Below, piece after piece: positions 1 through 8,208 of a stretch of 36,716 nucleotides of DNA (position 1 is the first letter of the stretch; each line of letters opens with the position of its first letter). Position numbers and translations under genes: made by a program. Source of the stretch: Chloroflexota bacterium (lineage in GTDB: Bacteria; Chloroflexota; Dehalococcoidia; Lucifugimonadales; UBA3495); the NCBI GenBank assembly GCA_028875655.1, contig JAPPCX010000109.1, forward strand, positions 1 through 36,716. Direction: 5' to 3'. The notes beneath the pieces are model-generated. The model saw only the letters and a program-made list of their open reading frames with translations. It was not told the origin of the DNA and made no database searches.

Positions 1-75
1 CCATAGGCATTCACCACTCCTTGCGGGTCGTACACGGGTTTTCTGGGACAGGCTCAAATAGGAAGGTGGGGAGAT

Positions 76-2274
76 ATGCCCGAAACACTGGCCCGGATCA
101 GTTCACGCCGCCCGCTGGTGATTATCGCCATTTGGGTGCTTGTGGTGATCGTTGCCCTTGGCGTCAACGCACAACTTTTGGCCGGCGCAACCACGACCGA
201 ACTGCGTCTGGGCGGAGGCGTTGACTCGCAGCGCGCCGCGGAACTGCTGGAAACGCGCCTGCGCGGCGGGCCCGAGCCCATAACCGAAATCGTAATCGTC
301 CAATCGGATGCGTTGACCGTGGATGACGCCGCGTTCCGGGAAACCGTGGAGTCGGTGTTCGCCGGCATCGCAGCCCTCGGCCCCGACGTCGTAACCGTCG
401 CCCAGCACTACTACCAGGCCGGCGACGAATCCCTGGTATCTCAGGACCGGCAGACCACCATCATGCCAGTGGTGATGACCGGAACGCTGGAAGATGCCAC
501 CGACAACGTGGAGTTGCTGCTTCATGTAGTCCAGGACGCGAACGCGGCCGAGGGCTATCGTGTCCTGATGAGCGGCGCCGCCAGCATCGCCCACGAGTCC
601 AACGAACTGGCAACCGAAGACCTGGAGCAGGGCGAACGCATCGGCGTCCCCGTGGCGTTGATCATCCTGCTGGCCCTTTTCGGCGCCGTGATCGCCTCCC
701 TGATCCCGCTGGGATTGGGCATCGTTTCAATCGTCGTCGCCCTGGGCATCGCGGCTCTGATCGGCCAGGTTTTCGACCTGGTTTTCTTCGTAACGCTCAT
801 GATCACCATGATCGGCCTGGCCGTGGGTATCGACTACTCGCTGTTCATCGTATCCCGTTTCCGTGAAGAGCTGGAGCGGGGCCTGGAGAAGCGCGAAGCG
901 GTCATACGGGCCGGAGCTACTGCGGGCAGCGCGGTTCTGTTCAGCGGCCTCACCGTCGTGATCGCCCTTTGTGGAATGCTCATCATCCCCGCCACTTTCT
1001 TCCAGTCGCTGGGTATTGGGGCCATCGTCGTCGTCCTGGTGACGCTGGCCGCCACGCTGACGCTGCTGCCCGCCGTGCTCTCCCTGCTCGGCGACAAGGT
1101 CAACTTCCTTTCCATTCCCTTCTTCCGACGGCGCCGGTCCAGCGACGATGCAACGGAGCAGCATGGTTTCTGGGAAGCCACCACCCGAATCGTCACCAAG
1201 GTCCCCATCGTCAGTTTCCTCATCGTGGCCGTGCCCATGATCGTCGCCATCGTCTTCTACTTCGACATCAACACCGGCATCAACGGCGTTGACACTTTCC
1301 CCGAGGGCGCGGAGACCCGGGAGGCTTTCTTCGTCCTGGAGGAGGAATTCTCGTTCGGTTTGGTGAATCCCGTTGAAATCGTCATCGACGGCGACCTCAA
1401 CGACCCCCAGGTGCAGGCAGCCATCGGAAATCTTGAAGCCACGTTGATCGACGACCCGGGTTTTCCCATCCCTCCCGCACTGATTCCCGCTCCGTCGGGC
1501 GACCTGGCCCTGATGACCGTCGCCATCCACGGAGAACCCAGCGGCCCCAACGCCGTCGGCGCCGTTGCCCAACTCCGGGAACAACACATCCCGGCAGCTT
1601 TCGACGGAACCCCGGCCACGGTGTTCGTTGGCGGCGTTTCCGCCGTCAGCGCCGACCTGTTCGACATCGTGGATCGCTACACTCCCATCGTCTTCGCCTT
1701 CGTCCTTGGCCTCAGCTTCCTGATCCTGCTGCTGGTCTTCCGGTCAATCGTCATACCGGTTAAGGCGGTGGTGATGAACCTGCTGTCGGTGGGCACTGCA
1801 TACGGGCTGCTGGTGCTGGTATTCCAGAAGGGCCTCGCCACCGACCTGCTGGGCTTCCAGCACGCCGAGGTGATTGACGCCTGGATACCGCTGTTCCTGT
1901 TCACCATCCTCTTCGGCCTGTCCATGGACTACCACGTGTTCCTGTTGAGTCGGATCCGCGAACGCTACGACCAGACCGGCAACAACGCCGAAGCGGTCGC
2001 CTACGGCTTGCGTTCCACTGCCAGCATCATTACCGGCGCCGCGCTCATCATGGTGGCCGTCTTTGGAGCATTCGCGGCCGGCGAGACCATCATCAACCAG
2101 CAGGTGGGATTCGGCCTGGCCGTTGCCATATTCCTCGACGCCACCCTGGTCCGTTCGGTGCTGGTGCCGGCCAGCATGGAAATGCTCGGACGCGGCAACT
2201 GGTACCTGCCCTCCTGGCTGCGCTGGCTCCCCGACGTTCGCGTTGAACCCGCCGAGGAAACAACCGCCCCCTGA
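76..2274 (+). CDS. MMPL/RND-family membrane transporter
   Basis: A 732-residue inner-membrane transporter of the MMPL (RND superfamily) type, expected to export lipids or other hydrophobic molecules using the proton gradient; the substrate cannot be read from sequence. It has the duplicated RND plan: TM1 at about 13-33, an extracytoplasmic loop to about 188, a TM bundle 190-340, TM7 at about 377-397, a second loop to about 535, and a second bundle to about 705. Both halves carry the signature Asp-Tyr in a membrane helix followed by Arg: GIDYSLFIVSRFREE (D253) and SMDYHVFLLSRIRER (D618). The second loop is short for the family. The start is chosen because GGGGAG lies just upstream of ATG 76. 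The next gene begins 10 nt downstream, so the two are probably co-transcribed. Family call sure, substrate unknown. Confidence 0.93.
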   Translation: MPETLARISSRRPLVIIAIWVLVVIVALGVNAQLLAGATTTELRLGGGVDSQRAAELLETRLRGGPEPITEIVIVQSDALTVDDAAFRETVESVFAGIAALGPDVVTVAQHYYQAGDESLVSQDRQTTIMPVVMTGTLEDATDNVELLLHVVQDANAAEGYRVLMSGAASIAHESNELATEDLEQGERIGVPVALIILLALFGAVIASLIPLGLGIVSIVVALGIAALIGQVFDLVFFVTLMITMIGLAVGIDYSLFIVSRFREELERGLEKREAVIRAGATAGSAVLFSGLTVVIALCGMLIIPATFFQSLGIGAIVVVLVTLAATLTLLPAVLSLLGDKVNFLSIPFFRRRRSSDDATEQHGFWEATTRIVTKVPIVSFLIVAVPMIVAIVFYFDINTGINGVDTFPEGAETREAFFVLEEEFSFGLVNPVEIVIDGDLNDPQVQAAIGNLEATLIDDPGFPIPPALIPAPSGDLALMTVAIHGEPSGPNAVGAVAQLREQHIPAAFDGTPATVFVGGVSAVSADLFDIVDRYTPIVFAFVLGLSFLILLLVFRSIVIPVKAVVMNLLSVGTAYGLLVLVFQKGLATDLLGFQHAEVIDAWIPLFLFTILFGLSMDYHVFLLSRIRERYDQTGNNAEAVAYGLRSTASIITGAALIMVAVFGAFAAGETIINQQVGFGLAVAIFLDATLVRSVLVPASMEMLGRGNWYLPSWLRWLPDVRVEPAEETTAP

Positions 2275-2284
2275 GCTTGGCTAG

Positions 2285-3454
2285 ATGAATATACCCAGCT
2301 ATTACGCTTCGGGGTACGAGAAAGCCCGCGAGCTGAACCCGGAGTTGGCGGATAACTACGCCGCTCACATGACCATTGGCGACCCGGCCGCCGACGCGGC
2401 CATAGCCGACCTGCTCTCTCTTGAACCCTCGCAAATCGCGCGCCTCATACAGGCCGGCGTTGACCGGGACGCAGCGGCGCTGCGCGACGCCCCGCCTCGG
2501 GTGCGTGACTTCTTTGAGATGATCGAAGCGCCACCCGACTGGGTCAACACGGACGGTTTCATCCCGGGCATCCGAATGTTCCACCGCAACTCGTCCCTGA
2601 TACTGGGCGCCTTCGTCGGCGGCACCCTCGTTGAGGGCTTCTCCACCAACATCGCAAAGCCCTTTTTCATCACTGGACGCCTGCGCGAATCGGCGGTCCG
2701 CCGGTTGAGGCAAAATAACCGCCAAATGTTTGAGCTGTTCCTGCCTGGCGGCCTGGAAAGAGACGGCGACGGGTGGAAACTGTCGGTGCGGGTACGTCTG
2801 GTTCATGCGCGAATCCGACACTTGCTCACCGATTCGTTCGAATGGGACGACGCCTGGGGCACACCGCTGAGCGCAGCGCACATGGGCTTTGCCATCACCG
2901 CTTTTTCAGTCCGACTGGTGCGCCATATGCGGCGGCTGGGCTGCCGGTTCAACGACGAGGAAAAGGAAAGTTTCATCGCCGTCTGGCGCTACGCCGGTTA
3001 TCTGATGGGCATCCCCGAGACCATCCTGTTCCGCGGCGAGAAGGACGCGCTGGAAATATATCAGATGGGCCGGATGACGGAACCCGAGCCGGACTTCGAA
3101 TCCGTGGCAATGGCAAACGCCCTTATTCAGTCCGCGCCACTGGTCATCGACATTACCGACGTCACTTCCCGTCGCAACCTGGCCGGATACGTGTACAAGG
3201 TATCGCGCGCCCTCATTGGCAATGAGTTGGCCGACCAACTGCGATTCCCCGACACCTCCACCATGGGCGTGCTGACCTGGTTCCGGCTGCAGAAACGGTA
3301 CGAGGAAACGCTGGGCAAACTGATCAACAGGCAGGGACAGAGCAATCGGTTCGGCCAGTTCTCCGCGCTGCTGGAAGCCTCCATGTACGACAACTTTGGT
3401 ATCAGCTACGCGCTGCCCAACCGCCTGTATTCGGAAGAGTCCCGACCGTACTGA
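2285..3454 (+). CDS. MpaB/Lcp-like oxygenase (DUF2236)
   Basis: A 389-residue protein of the DUF2236 family, which includes rubber oxygenase Lcp and the fungal MpaB enzyme; characterised members are b-type haem proteins that cleave or oxidise hydrophobic substrates. Visible family features are an Arg/His-rich helix at about 168-180 (VRVRLVHARIRHLL, with H174 and H179), a helix with H199 (PLSAAHMGF) that could hold the haem ligand, and the RYAGYLMGIPE segment at about 235-245. No signal peptide or clear membrane helix is present, so it is probably cytoplasmic. It follows the MMPL gene by 10 nt on the same strand, which suggests a shared transcript and perhaps a lipid-related substrate; that link is inference. 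The ribosome binding site before ATG 2285 is weak. Its real substrate is unknown. Confidence 0.85.
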   Translation: MNIPSYYASGYEKARELNPELADNYAAHMTIGDPAADAAIADLLSLEPSQIARLIQAGVDRDAAALRDAPPRVRDFFEMIEAPPDWVNTDGFIPGIRMFHRNSSLILGAFVGGTLVEGFSTNIAKPFFITGRLRESAVRRLRQNNRQMFELFLPGGLERDGDGWKLSVRVRLVHARIRHLLTDSFEWDDAWGTPLSAAHMGFAITAFSVRLVRHMRRLGCRFNDEEKESFIAVWRYAGYLMGIPETILFRGEKDALEIYQMGRMTEPEPDFESVAMANALIQSAPLVIDITDVTSRRNLAGYVYKVSRALIGNELADQLRFPDTSTMGVLTWFRLQKRYEETLGKLINRQGQSNRFGQFSALLEASMYDNFGISYALPNRLYSEESRPY

Positions 3455-3516
3455 GACGCTACCCATTCGTGCGAAACCCTTGAGAATGCCGGGCACGCCG
3501 GCGCATCCTAGCGCCG

Positions 3517-3717
3517 TCAACACCCCGGCTGCCCCGGATTGCCGCAGCACCCACGCAGCGTGGCTATCTTCCGCCGCATGTTGGACGCGGCGATGGCAAG
3601 CACCTCGCGCCAGGGACGGCCCGTCCCCCGGAGGTTGGCGAACACCGATACCAGGCTGTCGGGCCGGTTATGGTCGTGCCCGTGGTCGTGGGGTTCCTGC
3701 GGCTCATGCTCGGTCAT
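3517..3717 (-). CDS. Small His-rich protein ending CCGNPGQPGC
   Basis: A 66-residue protein. The N-terminus is acidic and His-rich (HDHGHDH at about 10-16), the middle is an amphipathic stretch with Trp and Arg (RPWREVLAIAASNMRRK), and the C-terminus is the Cys/Gly/Pro tail CCGNPGQPGC. The reading frame is open back to 3765, but that would overlap the end of the transporter gene; ATG 3717 is preferred because AAGGA lies about nine bases upstream in the 19-nt gap. Three Cys and clustered His suggest metal binding. I recall similar Cys-Gly tails on short uncharacterised bacterial proteins, but I assign no function. It is probably transcribed with the queuosine precursor transporter upstream and converges with the MpaB-type gene. 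Confidence 0.7.
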   Translation of the reverse strand: MTEHEPQEPHDHGHDHNRPDSLVSVFANLRGTGRPWREVLAIAASNMRRKIATLRGCCGNPGQPGC

Positions 3718-3736
3718 GCTGGACGGTTCCTTTGTT

Positions 3737-4549
3737 TCAGGCCCGGCCGACGGCGGCGTTGGCATCGGGGCCGCTGCCGAAGACGCCGAAGGGATTCAGT
3801 GAGCGCGGCGCGTCGTAGGCGTCCATCCGCTCGGTGCGCTTCAGCCAGCCCACCACCAGGTAAGTCAACGGAGTGGCGATGATCTCGTACAGCGACTTGG
3901 CGATCCAGGCGCACACCGCCGCGTTGAACACCGGCAGCCACGACCCGTCCGGGCCCACCCACAGCCCCGAAATGCCGAACGCGATGGTGAAGAACAGTAT
4001 CGAGTCGATTCCCTGTCCCACCACCGTGGACGATATGGTCCTCAGCCACAGCATCCGGCCCTGCGTGCGGTTCTTCAGCAGCACCATCACCACGGCGTTG
4101 GTGAACTCGCCGACGAGGTATGCTACGAACGAGCCCAGCATGATCCAGCCCGTCGCGCCCAGAATGGCCTCGTAGGCGTGCTCGCTGGGCAGGTTCGCCA
4201 CCACGTTGCCGGCATCATCGGTTATCGTCACCGGTTCGTGCGACCAGAACACCGCGCCGGGAATCAAGTCTCCCGCCCAGAACAGGAACACCATCAGCAG
4301 GTTGCACAGGAAACCCAGCCAGATCACTCCGCGCGCCACCCGGAACCCGTACACCTCGGTCAGAATGTCACTGATGATGTATCCGATCGGAAAGCAGATG
4401 ATGGCCGCCGACACCACGAATAGGTTGTTGCCGATGAAGTTGAACGGCAGCTCGAACAGCGCCACCGGCTTGATGGCGATGATGTTGCTCACCAGCAGCA
4501 CCGTCACGGCCAGGGCGGCAATGATTACCAGCTTTCCTGAGAACTGCAT
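3737..4549 (-). CDS. yhhQ: Queuosine precursor transporter, YhhQ family
   Basis: A 270-residue integral membrane protein of the YhhQ (DUF165) family, whose characterised members import queuosine precursors such as preQ0/preQ1 for tRNA modification. Family marks include the early motif DILTEVYGFRVAR, the central STVVGQGIDSILFF, and the late SLYEIIATPLTYLVVGWLKR. About six hydrophobic helices are visible. The loop between the third and fourth (residues about 95-120, rich in acidic and His residues) is longer than I expect for the family. The start ATG 4549 has AAAGGTG about ten bases upstream. A TATAAT box lies about 57 bases upstream, overlapping the stop of glnA, so it may have its own promoter. 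No queuosine biosynthesis gene is in the window, fitting salvage, and I saw no preQ1 riboswitch in the leader. Confidence 0.9.
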   Translation of the reverse strand: MQFSGKLVIIAALAVTVLLVSNIIAIKPVALFELPFNFIGNNLFVVSAAIICFPIGYIISDILTEVYGFRVARGVIWLGFLCNLLMVFLFWAGDLIPGAVFWSHEPVTITDDAGNVVANLPSEHAYEAILGATGWIMLGSFVAYLVGEFTNAVVMVLLKNRTQGRMLWLRTISSTVVGQGIDSILFFTIAFGISGLWVGPDGSWLPVFNAAVCAWIAKSLYEIIATPLTYLVVGWLKRTERMDAYDAPRSLNPFGVFGSGPDANAAVGRA

Positions 4550-4606
4550 TGCGAATCACACCTTTCGCCCGGTGGGACGTTGCACGGCTGGAAGATGAAC
4601 GCGGCA

Positions 4607-4612
4607 ATTATA
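4607..4612 (-). promoter_or_regulatory. Candidate -10 box (TATAAT) for yhhQ
   Basis: A perfect TATAAT on the minus strand, overlapping the TAA stop of glnA. It would start a transcript near 4600 with a leader of about 50 nt before yhhQ. The hexamer 17 bases upstream (GATTTC) is a poor -35 match, so this is a prediction from the -10 alone. Confidence 0.45.
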
Positions 4613-5948
4613 ACAGCGGCAAATATCTGGAAATCTCGTAGTCAGTTACCGCGGAGCTGTAGTCTTCCCACTCCTTCTTCTTGTTGCGGATCAGCGTTTC
4701 ATGCACAAACTCGCCCAGGGTTTCGCGCAACAGGCTGCTCTCTTCGGCCAGCGCGATGGCTTCACCCAGGTTGGTGGGCAGCCGGGAGATGCCACGCGCC
4801 GCCCGCTCCTCCGCCGGCATCCGCGATACGTCGGACGTCACCGGCGACGGCAGCGGGTATTCTTCCTCAATGCCCTTCAATCCCGCCGCCAGCAGCGCGC
4901 TGAACGCCAGGTACGGATTGCAGGCCGGATCCGGCGCGCGGTACTCCACCCGCAGCGAGGTCTCGTAGCCGGTCTTGTACGACGGCACACGGATCAGGTC
5001 CAGCCGGTTCGACATGGTCCACGAAACATGCACCGGCGCCTCGTAACCCGGCACCAGTCGCTTGTAGGAATTTACCCACTGATTGGTCACCAGCGTTATC
5101 TCCGGCGAGTGCCGCAGCAACCCGGCGATGAAACGCTTGCCGGTTACGGACAGGTGCAGGTCGTCGTCGGTGTCGTAGAAGGCGTTGGCATTGCCACGAA
5201 ACAGCGACTGGTGAGTGTGCATGCCGCTCCCGTTCTTGGTGCGGAACGGCTTGGGCATGAAGGATGCGTACACGCCCTGCTGCTGCGCCAGTTCCTTGAT
5301 GACCATGCGGGCCGTCATCACGTTGTCGGCCATGGTCAGCGCGTCGGTGTATTGCAGGTCGATTTCGTGCTGGCTGTGCGCGCCCTCGTGGTGCGAATAC
5401 TTGACGGGGATTCCCATGTCCGCCAGGTTCAGCACCGTATCGCGGCGCAGGTCGGAGGCGGGGTTGCTGGAAAGCTGGTCGTAATAGCCATAGGTGTCCA
5501 GCGGCTCCAACGATTCCGCGTCTTTCAGGTAGAAATACTCCAGCTCCGGCCCCACGTAGTAGATGTAGCCCAGGCTCGCCAGCCGTTCCAGGTTGCGCTT
5601 GAGGACCTGGCGCGGGTCGCCGACGAACGGCTCGCCCCGGGGCGTGCGGATGTCGCAGAAGATGCGCGCCACCGAGTTCTGTCGCGGCCGCCAGGGCAGC
5701 AGCGAGAACGTAGTCGGGTCCGGGAACGCGCGCAGGTCGCTCTCTTCGTCGGTGGTGAAACCGTCGATAGCCGCGCCGTCGAATCCTACTCCCAACTCCA
5801 GCGCGTCCTCCAGGTCGTCCACCGTGATGGCGAAGCCCTTGAGGTTCCCCAGTATGTCCGTGAACCAGAGGCGAATGAACTTGACGTCGAAGTCGCGGGC
5901 GCTGCGCAGCACGTACTCGCGCTCGGCGGCGTGGTGGTCGGTCAGCAT
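4608..5948 (-). CDS. glnA: Glutamine synthetase, type I alpha
   Basis: A 446-residue glutamine synthetase that joins ammonium to glutamate using ATP, forming a dodecamer in the cytoplasm. The N-terminal beta-grasp domain contains GFDGAAIDGF, supplying the Asp of the neighbouring active site. The catalytic domain shows GPELEYFYL (metal-binding Glu), SHHEGAHSQHEIDLQY, KPFRTKNGSGMHTHQSL, the Arg-containing NSYKRLVPGYEAP and RVEYRAPDPACNPYLAF. Its length and the lack of the adenylylation-loop region point to the alpha subtype, so feedback control rather than adenylylation is likely. The open frame extends to 5996, but ATG 5948 is chosen because AGGAG lies seven bases before it and because the broken hicA ends at 5965. 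A small oddity is SNRLDLIRVP where many members have SNRSALIR. Two ammonium transporters follow upstream on the same strand. Confidence 0.95.
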   Translation of the reverse strand: MLTDHHAAEREYVLRSARDFDVKFIRLWFTDILGNLKGFAITVDDLEDALELGVGFDGAAIDGFTTDEESDLRAFPDPTTFSLLPWRPRQNSVARIFCDIRTPRGEPFVGDPRQVLKRNLERLASLGYIYYVGPELEYFYLKDAESLEPLDTYGYYDQLSSNPASDLRRDTVLNLADMGIPVKYSHHEGAHSQHEIDLQYTDALTMADNVMTARMVIKELAQQQGVYASFMPKPFRTKNGSGMHTHQSLFRGNANAFYDTDDDLHLSVTGKRFIAGLLRHSPEITLVTNQWVNSYKRLVPGYEAPVHVSWTMSNRLDLIRVPSYKTGYETSLRVEYRAPDPACNPYLAFSALLAAGLKGIEEEYPLPSPVTSDVSRMPAEERAARGISRLPTNLGEAIALAEESSLLRETLGEFVHETLIRNKKKEWEDYSSAVTDYEISRYLPLL

Positions 5949-5964
5949 GGGTTTCTCCTGATAC

Positions 5965-6226
5965 TCACATTCGGAATCGTTCCGGTATCTCGCCATCCAA
6001 AGCCGTCCGGAACTCGTCGTCGCTAACCCCTGAATCGCGAACCATTTTAGTTACCGTGCCCATCGGCAAAGTCCCCCGGTGCCGGGGAATATGTGCGGTT
6101 AGTCCAAGCCCCGCGTGCTGTAACCGGTTACTGAGGTGAGCGCCCTCTGCCGACTGGCCGGAACCCCAAACGTAGAAAGGCCGACAGTACCTCTGCTGCA
6201 TTCAAGTTGCGAAAATACGGCGGCAT
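5965..6226 (-). pseudogene. hicA: Frameshifted hicA toxin remnant
   Basis: The HicA-type mRNA-interferase toxin of the hicBA pair, broken by a one-base shift. Frame one starts at ATG 6226, overlapping the hicB stop by one base, and reads the usual HicA N-terminus (NAAEVLSAFLRLGFRPVGRG) before running out at TAA after 32 codons. A second frame, open across 5965-6201, reads the HicA C-terminal half from GAHLS through HIPRHRGTLPMGTVTKMVRD. Removing one G from the GGG run (plus-strand CCC at 6143-6145) joins them as ...PVGRGAHLS..., placing the catalytic His in the expected RG(S/A)H context and giving an 86-residue protein, normal for HicA. It is either a true pseudogene, a sequencing or assembly error in the GGG run, or much less likely a programmed shift. 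It ends 16 nt before glnA. Confidence 0.75.
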
Positions 6227-6579
6227 CAGACAACCGGGTCGTAAAGGTCTGCGAAACGGGGATTGTCTCGCATCTCTGCTTCAGTCATAAACCTCGGCTC
6301 CACCCAATGCAACTCGGTAATTCCGCCTTCTTCATGGCATTCGGCAAGAACGACTTGTTTCTTGTATTCAGTCTGTTTGTCATCAAAAACCACCACCTCC
6401 CACCCCGGCACCGGTTCCAGATAAGACGCCATCGCATCGGCAATCATCGCCAGCGCCTCTTCACGAGTTTGGCCGTCGGAGACGCAGCCGCGCATGGCGA
6501 GACAAACCGCTGTCCACCATAAGTTGTCGGGGGGTTCCAACTCCGGGTATTTGACCAATACCACTTCGTACTGTGCCAT
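6226..6579 (-). CDS. hicB: HicB-family antitoxin
   Basis: A 117-residue HicB-like antitoxin, expected to bind and neutralise HicA and possibly repress its own promoter. The N-terminal RNase H-like fold is visible: a first strand (YEVVLVKYPE), then WWTAVCLAMRGCVSDGQTREEALAMIADAM, the family's GCxSxGxTxEEAxxxIxDA pattern at about 22-51. The C-terminal part (about 55-117) is acidic and has no recognised DNA-binding domain. Order hicB then hicA, with stop and start overlapping as TGATG, is a standard arrangement. Here the toxin partner is frameshifted, leaving the antitoxin apparently alone. A perfect 28-bp palindrome lies just upstream of its start. Confidence 0.8.
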   Translation of the reverse strand: MAQYEVVLVKYPELEPPDNLWWTAVCLAMRGCVSDGQTREEALAMIADAMASYLEPVPGWEVVVFDDKQTEYKKQVVLAECHEEGGITELHWVEPRFMTEAEMRDNPRFADLYDPVV

Positions 6580-6607
6580 GGTCCGTTGCCTCCGGTTCGC
6601 CAGCGTC

Positions 6608-6635
6608 GTAGGGGCGAATGATCATTCGCCCCTAC
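6608..6635. repeat. Perfect 28-bp palindrome, GTAGGGGCG family
   Basis: Two 14-base arms, GTAGGGGCGAATGA and its exact complement, with no spacer. It lies between the hicB start and the end of the first ammonium transporter gene, where it could act as a terminator for the minus-strand amt transcript, although no T-run follows. The outer nine bases (GTAGGGGCG / CGCCCCTAC) recur in the palindrome at 32553-32581, while the core differs, so it belongs to a dispersed palindrome family. Confidence 0.85.
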
Positions 6636-6715
6636 ACATTCATTCGTCGCTGGCAATTGTACCACCCGGCCCGCCGGCGACTTGCTGGCCGCCGCTACTG
6701 CCGGGCTGCCCCCGG

Positions 6716-7936
6716 TTACTGGGCCATACCCTCGCCGTGCTGGGCGAGGTCGATGCCCACTTCCTCTTCCGTGTCGTTGACGCGCAGTCCGATGGTGAAC
6801 TTCAACGCCAGCAGGATGATGCTGGACACCACGAACGACCAGGCGAACGCCGCGCCGATGCCGATCAACTGGTACAGCACCTGCTCAATCCGCGAGACGT
6901 CGGCGTCCAGCGCGCCGAACCCGATGCCCACGAACAGACCGGTGGCCAGCGCGCCCCACATCCCGCCGATGCCGTGGATGCCGAAAACGTCAAGCGAGTC
7001 GTCGATGCGGAGTTTGTGAATCAGCTCAACGGCGAAGAAGCAGGCCGCGCCTGCCCCCGCTCCGATGATGATGGCCGGCATCACGCCCACGAATCCCGCC
7101 GCCGGCGTAATCGCCACCAGGCCCGCAACCGCTCCCGCCGCCGCGCCGCTGGCCGACGGACGATGCGTAAAGAACCACGACACGAAGGACCAGGACGACA
7201 TCGCAGTGGCCGCCGCTACGTTGGTAACCACAAAGGCGTTGGCCGCGTCATAGGTGGAAAGGTTGAAACTGCTGCCGGCGTTGAATCCGAACCAGCCGAA
7301 CCAGAGCAGCCCGGCGCCCAGCAGCACCAGGGGCACGTTGTGCGGCACAATCGGGAGCGTGCCGAACCCGACGCGACGGCCCACGATGAACGCCGCCGCC
7401 AGCGCGGCCGTGCCCGACGCGATATGCACCACCGTGCCGCCGGCAAAGTCCAGCGCGAACCCAGCCTCGCTCATCCCCAGCACGCTGCCCAGGTTGCCCA
7501 GCCAGCCGCCGCCCCACACCCAGTGGCACAGCGGAGCGTACACGATGGTTACCCACAGGGCCGCGAAGATGATGTAGGACGAAAACTTGAACCGCTCGGC
7601 GAACCCGCCGGCAATGAGCGCCACGGTGATGATGGCGAACATGCCCTGGAACACCATGAACGCCTGCTCGTCGGGCAGCACGCCGATCATGCCGAATTTC
7701 GTCAGGTCGCCGACAAATCCCAGCGCGCCCACGCTGTTGCCGAAGGCCAGGCTGTATCCCCACAGCACCCAAACTATGCTCACCACGCCGATGGCCGCGA
7801 CTGAGTGCATCATCGTTCCGATGACGTTCTTATGCCGTACCAGGCCTCCGTAAAACAGCGCCAGGCCGGGCACCATGATGAATACCAGCGCTGACGATAT
7901 CAGGAAGGTCAGCACTTCCAGTTCCGAGAACTCCAT
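6716..7936 (-). CDS. amt: Ammonium transporter Amt
   Basis: A 406-residue Amt/AmtB-family channel that moves ammonium into the cell, working as a trimer in the inner membrane. Eleven hydrophobic helices can be traced. The twin pore histidines are present: H171 in DFAGGTVVHIASG and H321 in FGIHGIGGMWG, as is the family Asp (D163). The C-terminal tail is short (about 25 residues, acidic). There is no obvious signal peptide, unlike the second amt gene upstream. The start ATG 7936 has GAGGAG seven bases before it. No PII (glnK) gene accompanies it in this window although amtB-glnK pairing is common. With the neighbouring glnA it forms an ammonium uptake and assimilation set. Confidence 0.95.
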   Translation of the reverse strand: MEFSELEVLTFLISSALVFIMVPGLALFYGGLVRHKNVIGTMMHSVAAIGVVSIVWVLWGYSLAFGNSVGALGFVGDLTKFGMIGVLPDEQAFMVFQGMFAIITVALIAGGFAERFKFSSYIIFAALWVTIVYAPLCHWVWGGGWLGNLGSVLGMSEAGFALDFAGGTVVHIASGTAALAAAFIVGRRVGFGTLPIVPHNVPLVLLGAGLLWFGWFGFNAGSSFNLSTYDAANAFVVTNVAAATAMSSWSFVSWFFTHRPSASGAAAGAVAGLVAITPAAGFVGVMPAIIIGAGAGAACFFAVELIHKLRIDDSLDVFGIHGIGGMWGALATGLFVGIGFGALDADVSRIEQVLYQLIGIGAAFAWSFVVSSIILLALKFTIGLRVNDTEEEVGIDLAQHGEGMAQ

Positions 7937-8140
7937 CTGCTAGCTCCTCACCCTGGTTGATTGGTTACTGCGCCCTTTCTGTATCACCGCCGCGGATCCG
8001 CCGGGAGCGGCTGGCCGTGCCGTCGGCGACGTTTTTGACCTTCACAGGGAAGGCGCAAGGTATCGAAAGATGTTAGATTTCCGGTGTTACGTACGAATGA
8101 CGGAAATGTTACAAAGTTGTTACGCGGCTGCCCGAAAGGA

Positions 8141-8177
8141 ACGGGAGCCGAAGGAGGCCACTACCCCCGACTCCCGT
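8141..8177 (-). terminator. Inverted repeat after second amt gene
   Basis: The arms ACGGGAGCCG (8141-8150) and CGACTCCCGT (8168-8177) pair over ten bases with one G-T-type mismatch and a 17-base loop. Position just past the minus-strand stop of the amt gene at 8209 suits a terminator, but there is no T-run, so it could equally be a regulatory hairpin in the 272-bp gap before the next amt gene. Confidence 0.35.
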
Positions 8178-8208
8178 AGTGAGGAGAGGAAATTGTTCTG
8201 TTGCGCGG

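Noticed and set aside
4550-4606. preQ1 riboswitch in the yhhQ leader
   Set aside because: The leader lacks the short C-rich hairpin and A-rich tail of the known classes.
4701-6026. Long open frame opposite glnA (also opposite uvrA, nadE and amt genes)
   Set aside because: Antisense frames without recognisable protein features; typical shadow frames of high-GC codon use.
7937-8208. A glnK gene hidden between the amt genes
   Set aside because: No frame of adequate length or with a PII T-loop pattern is present in the 272-bp gap.
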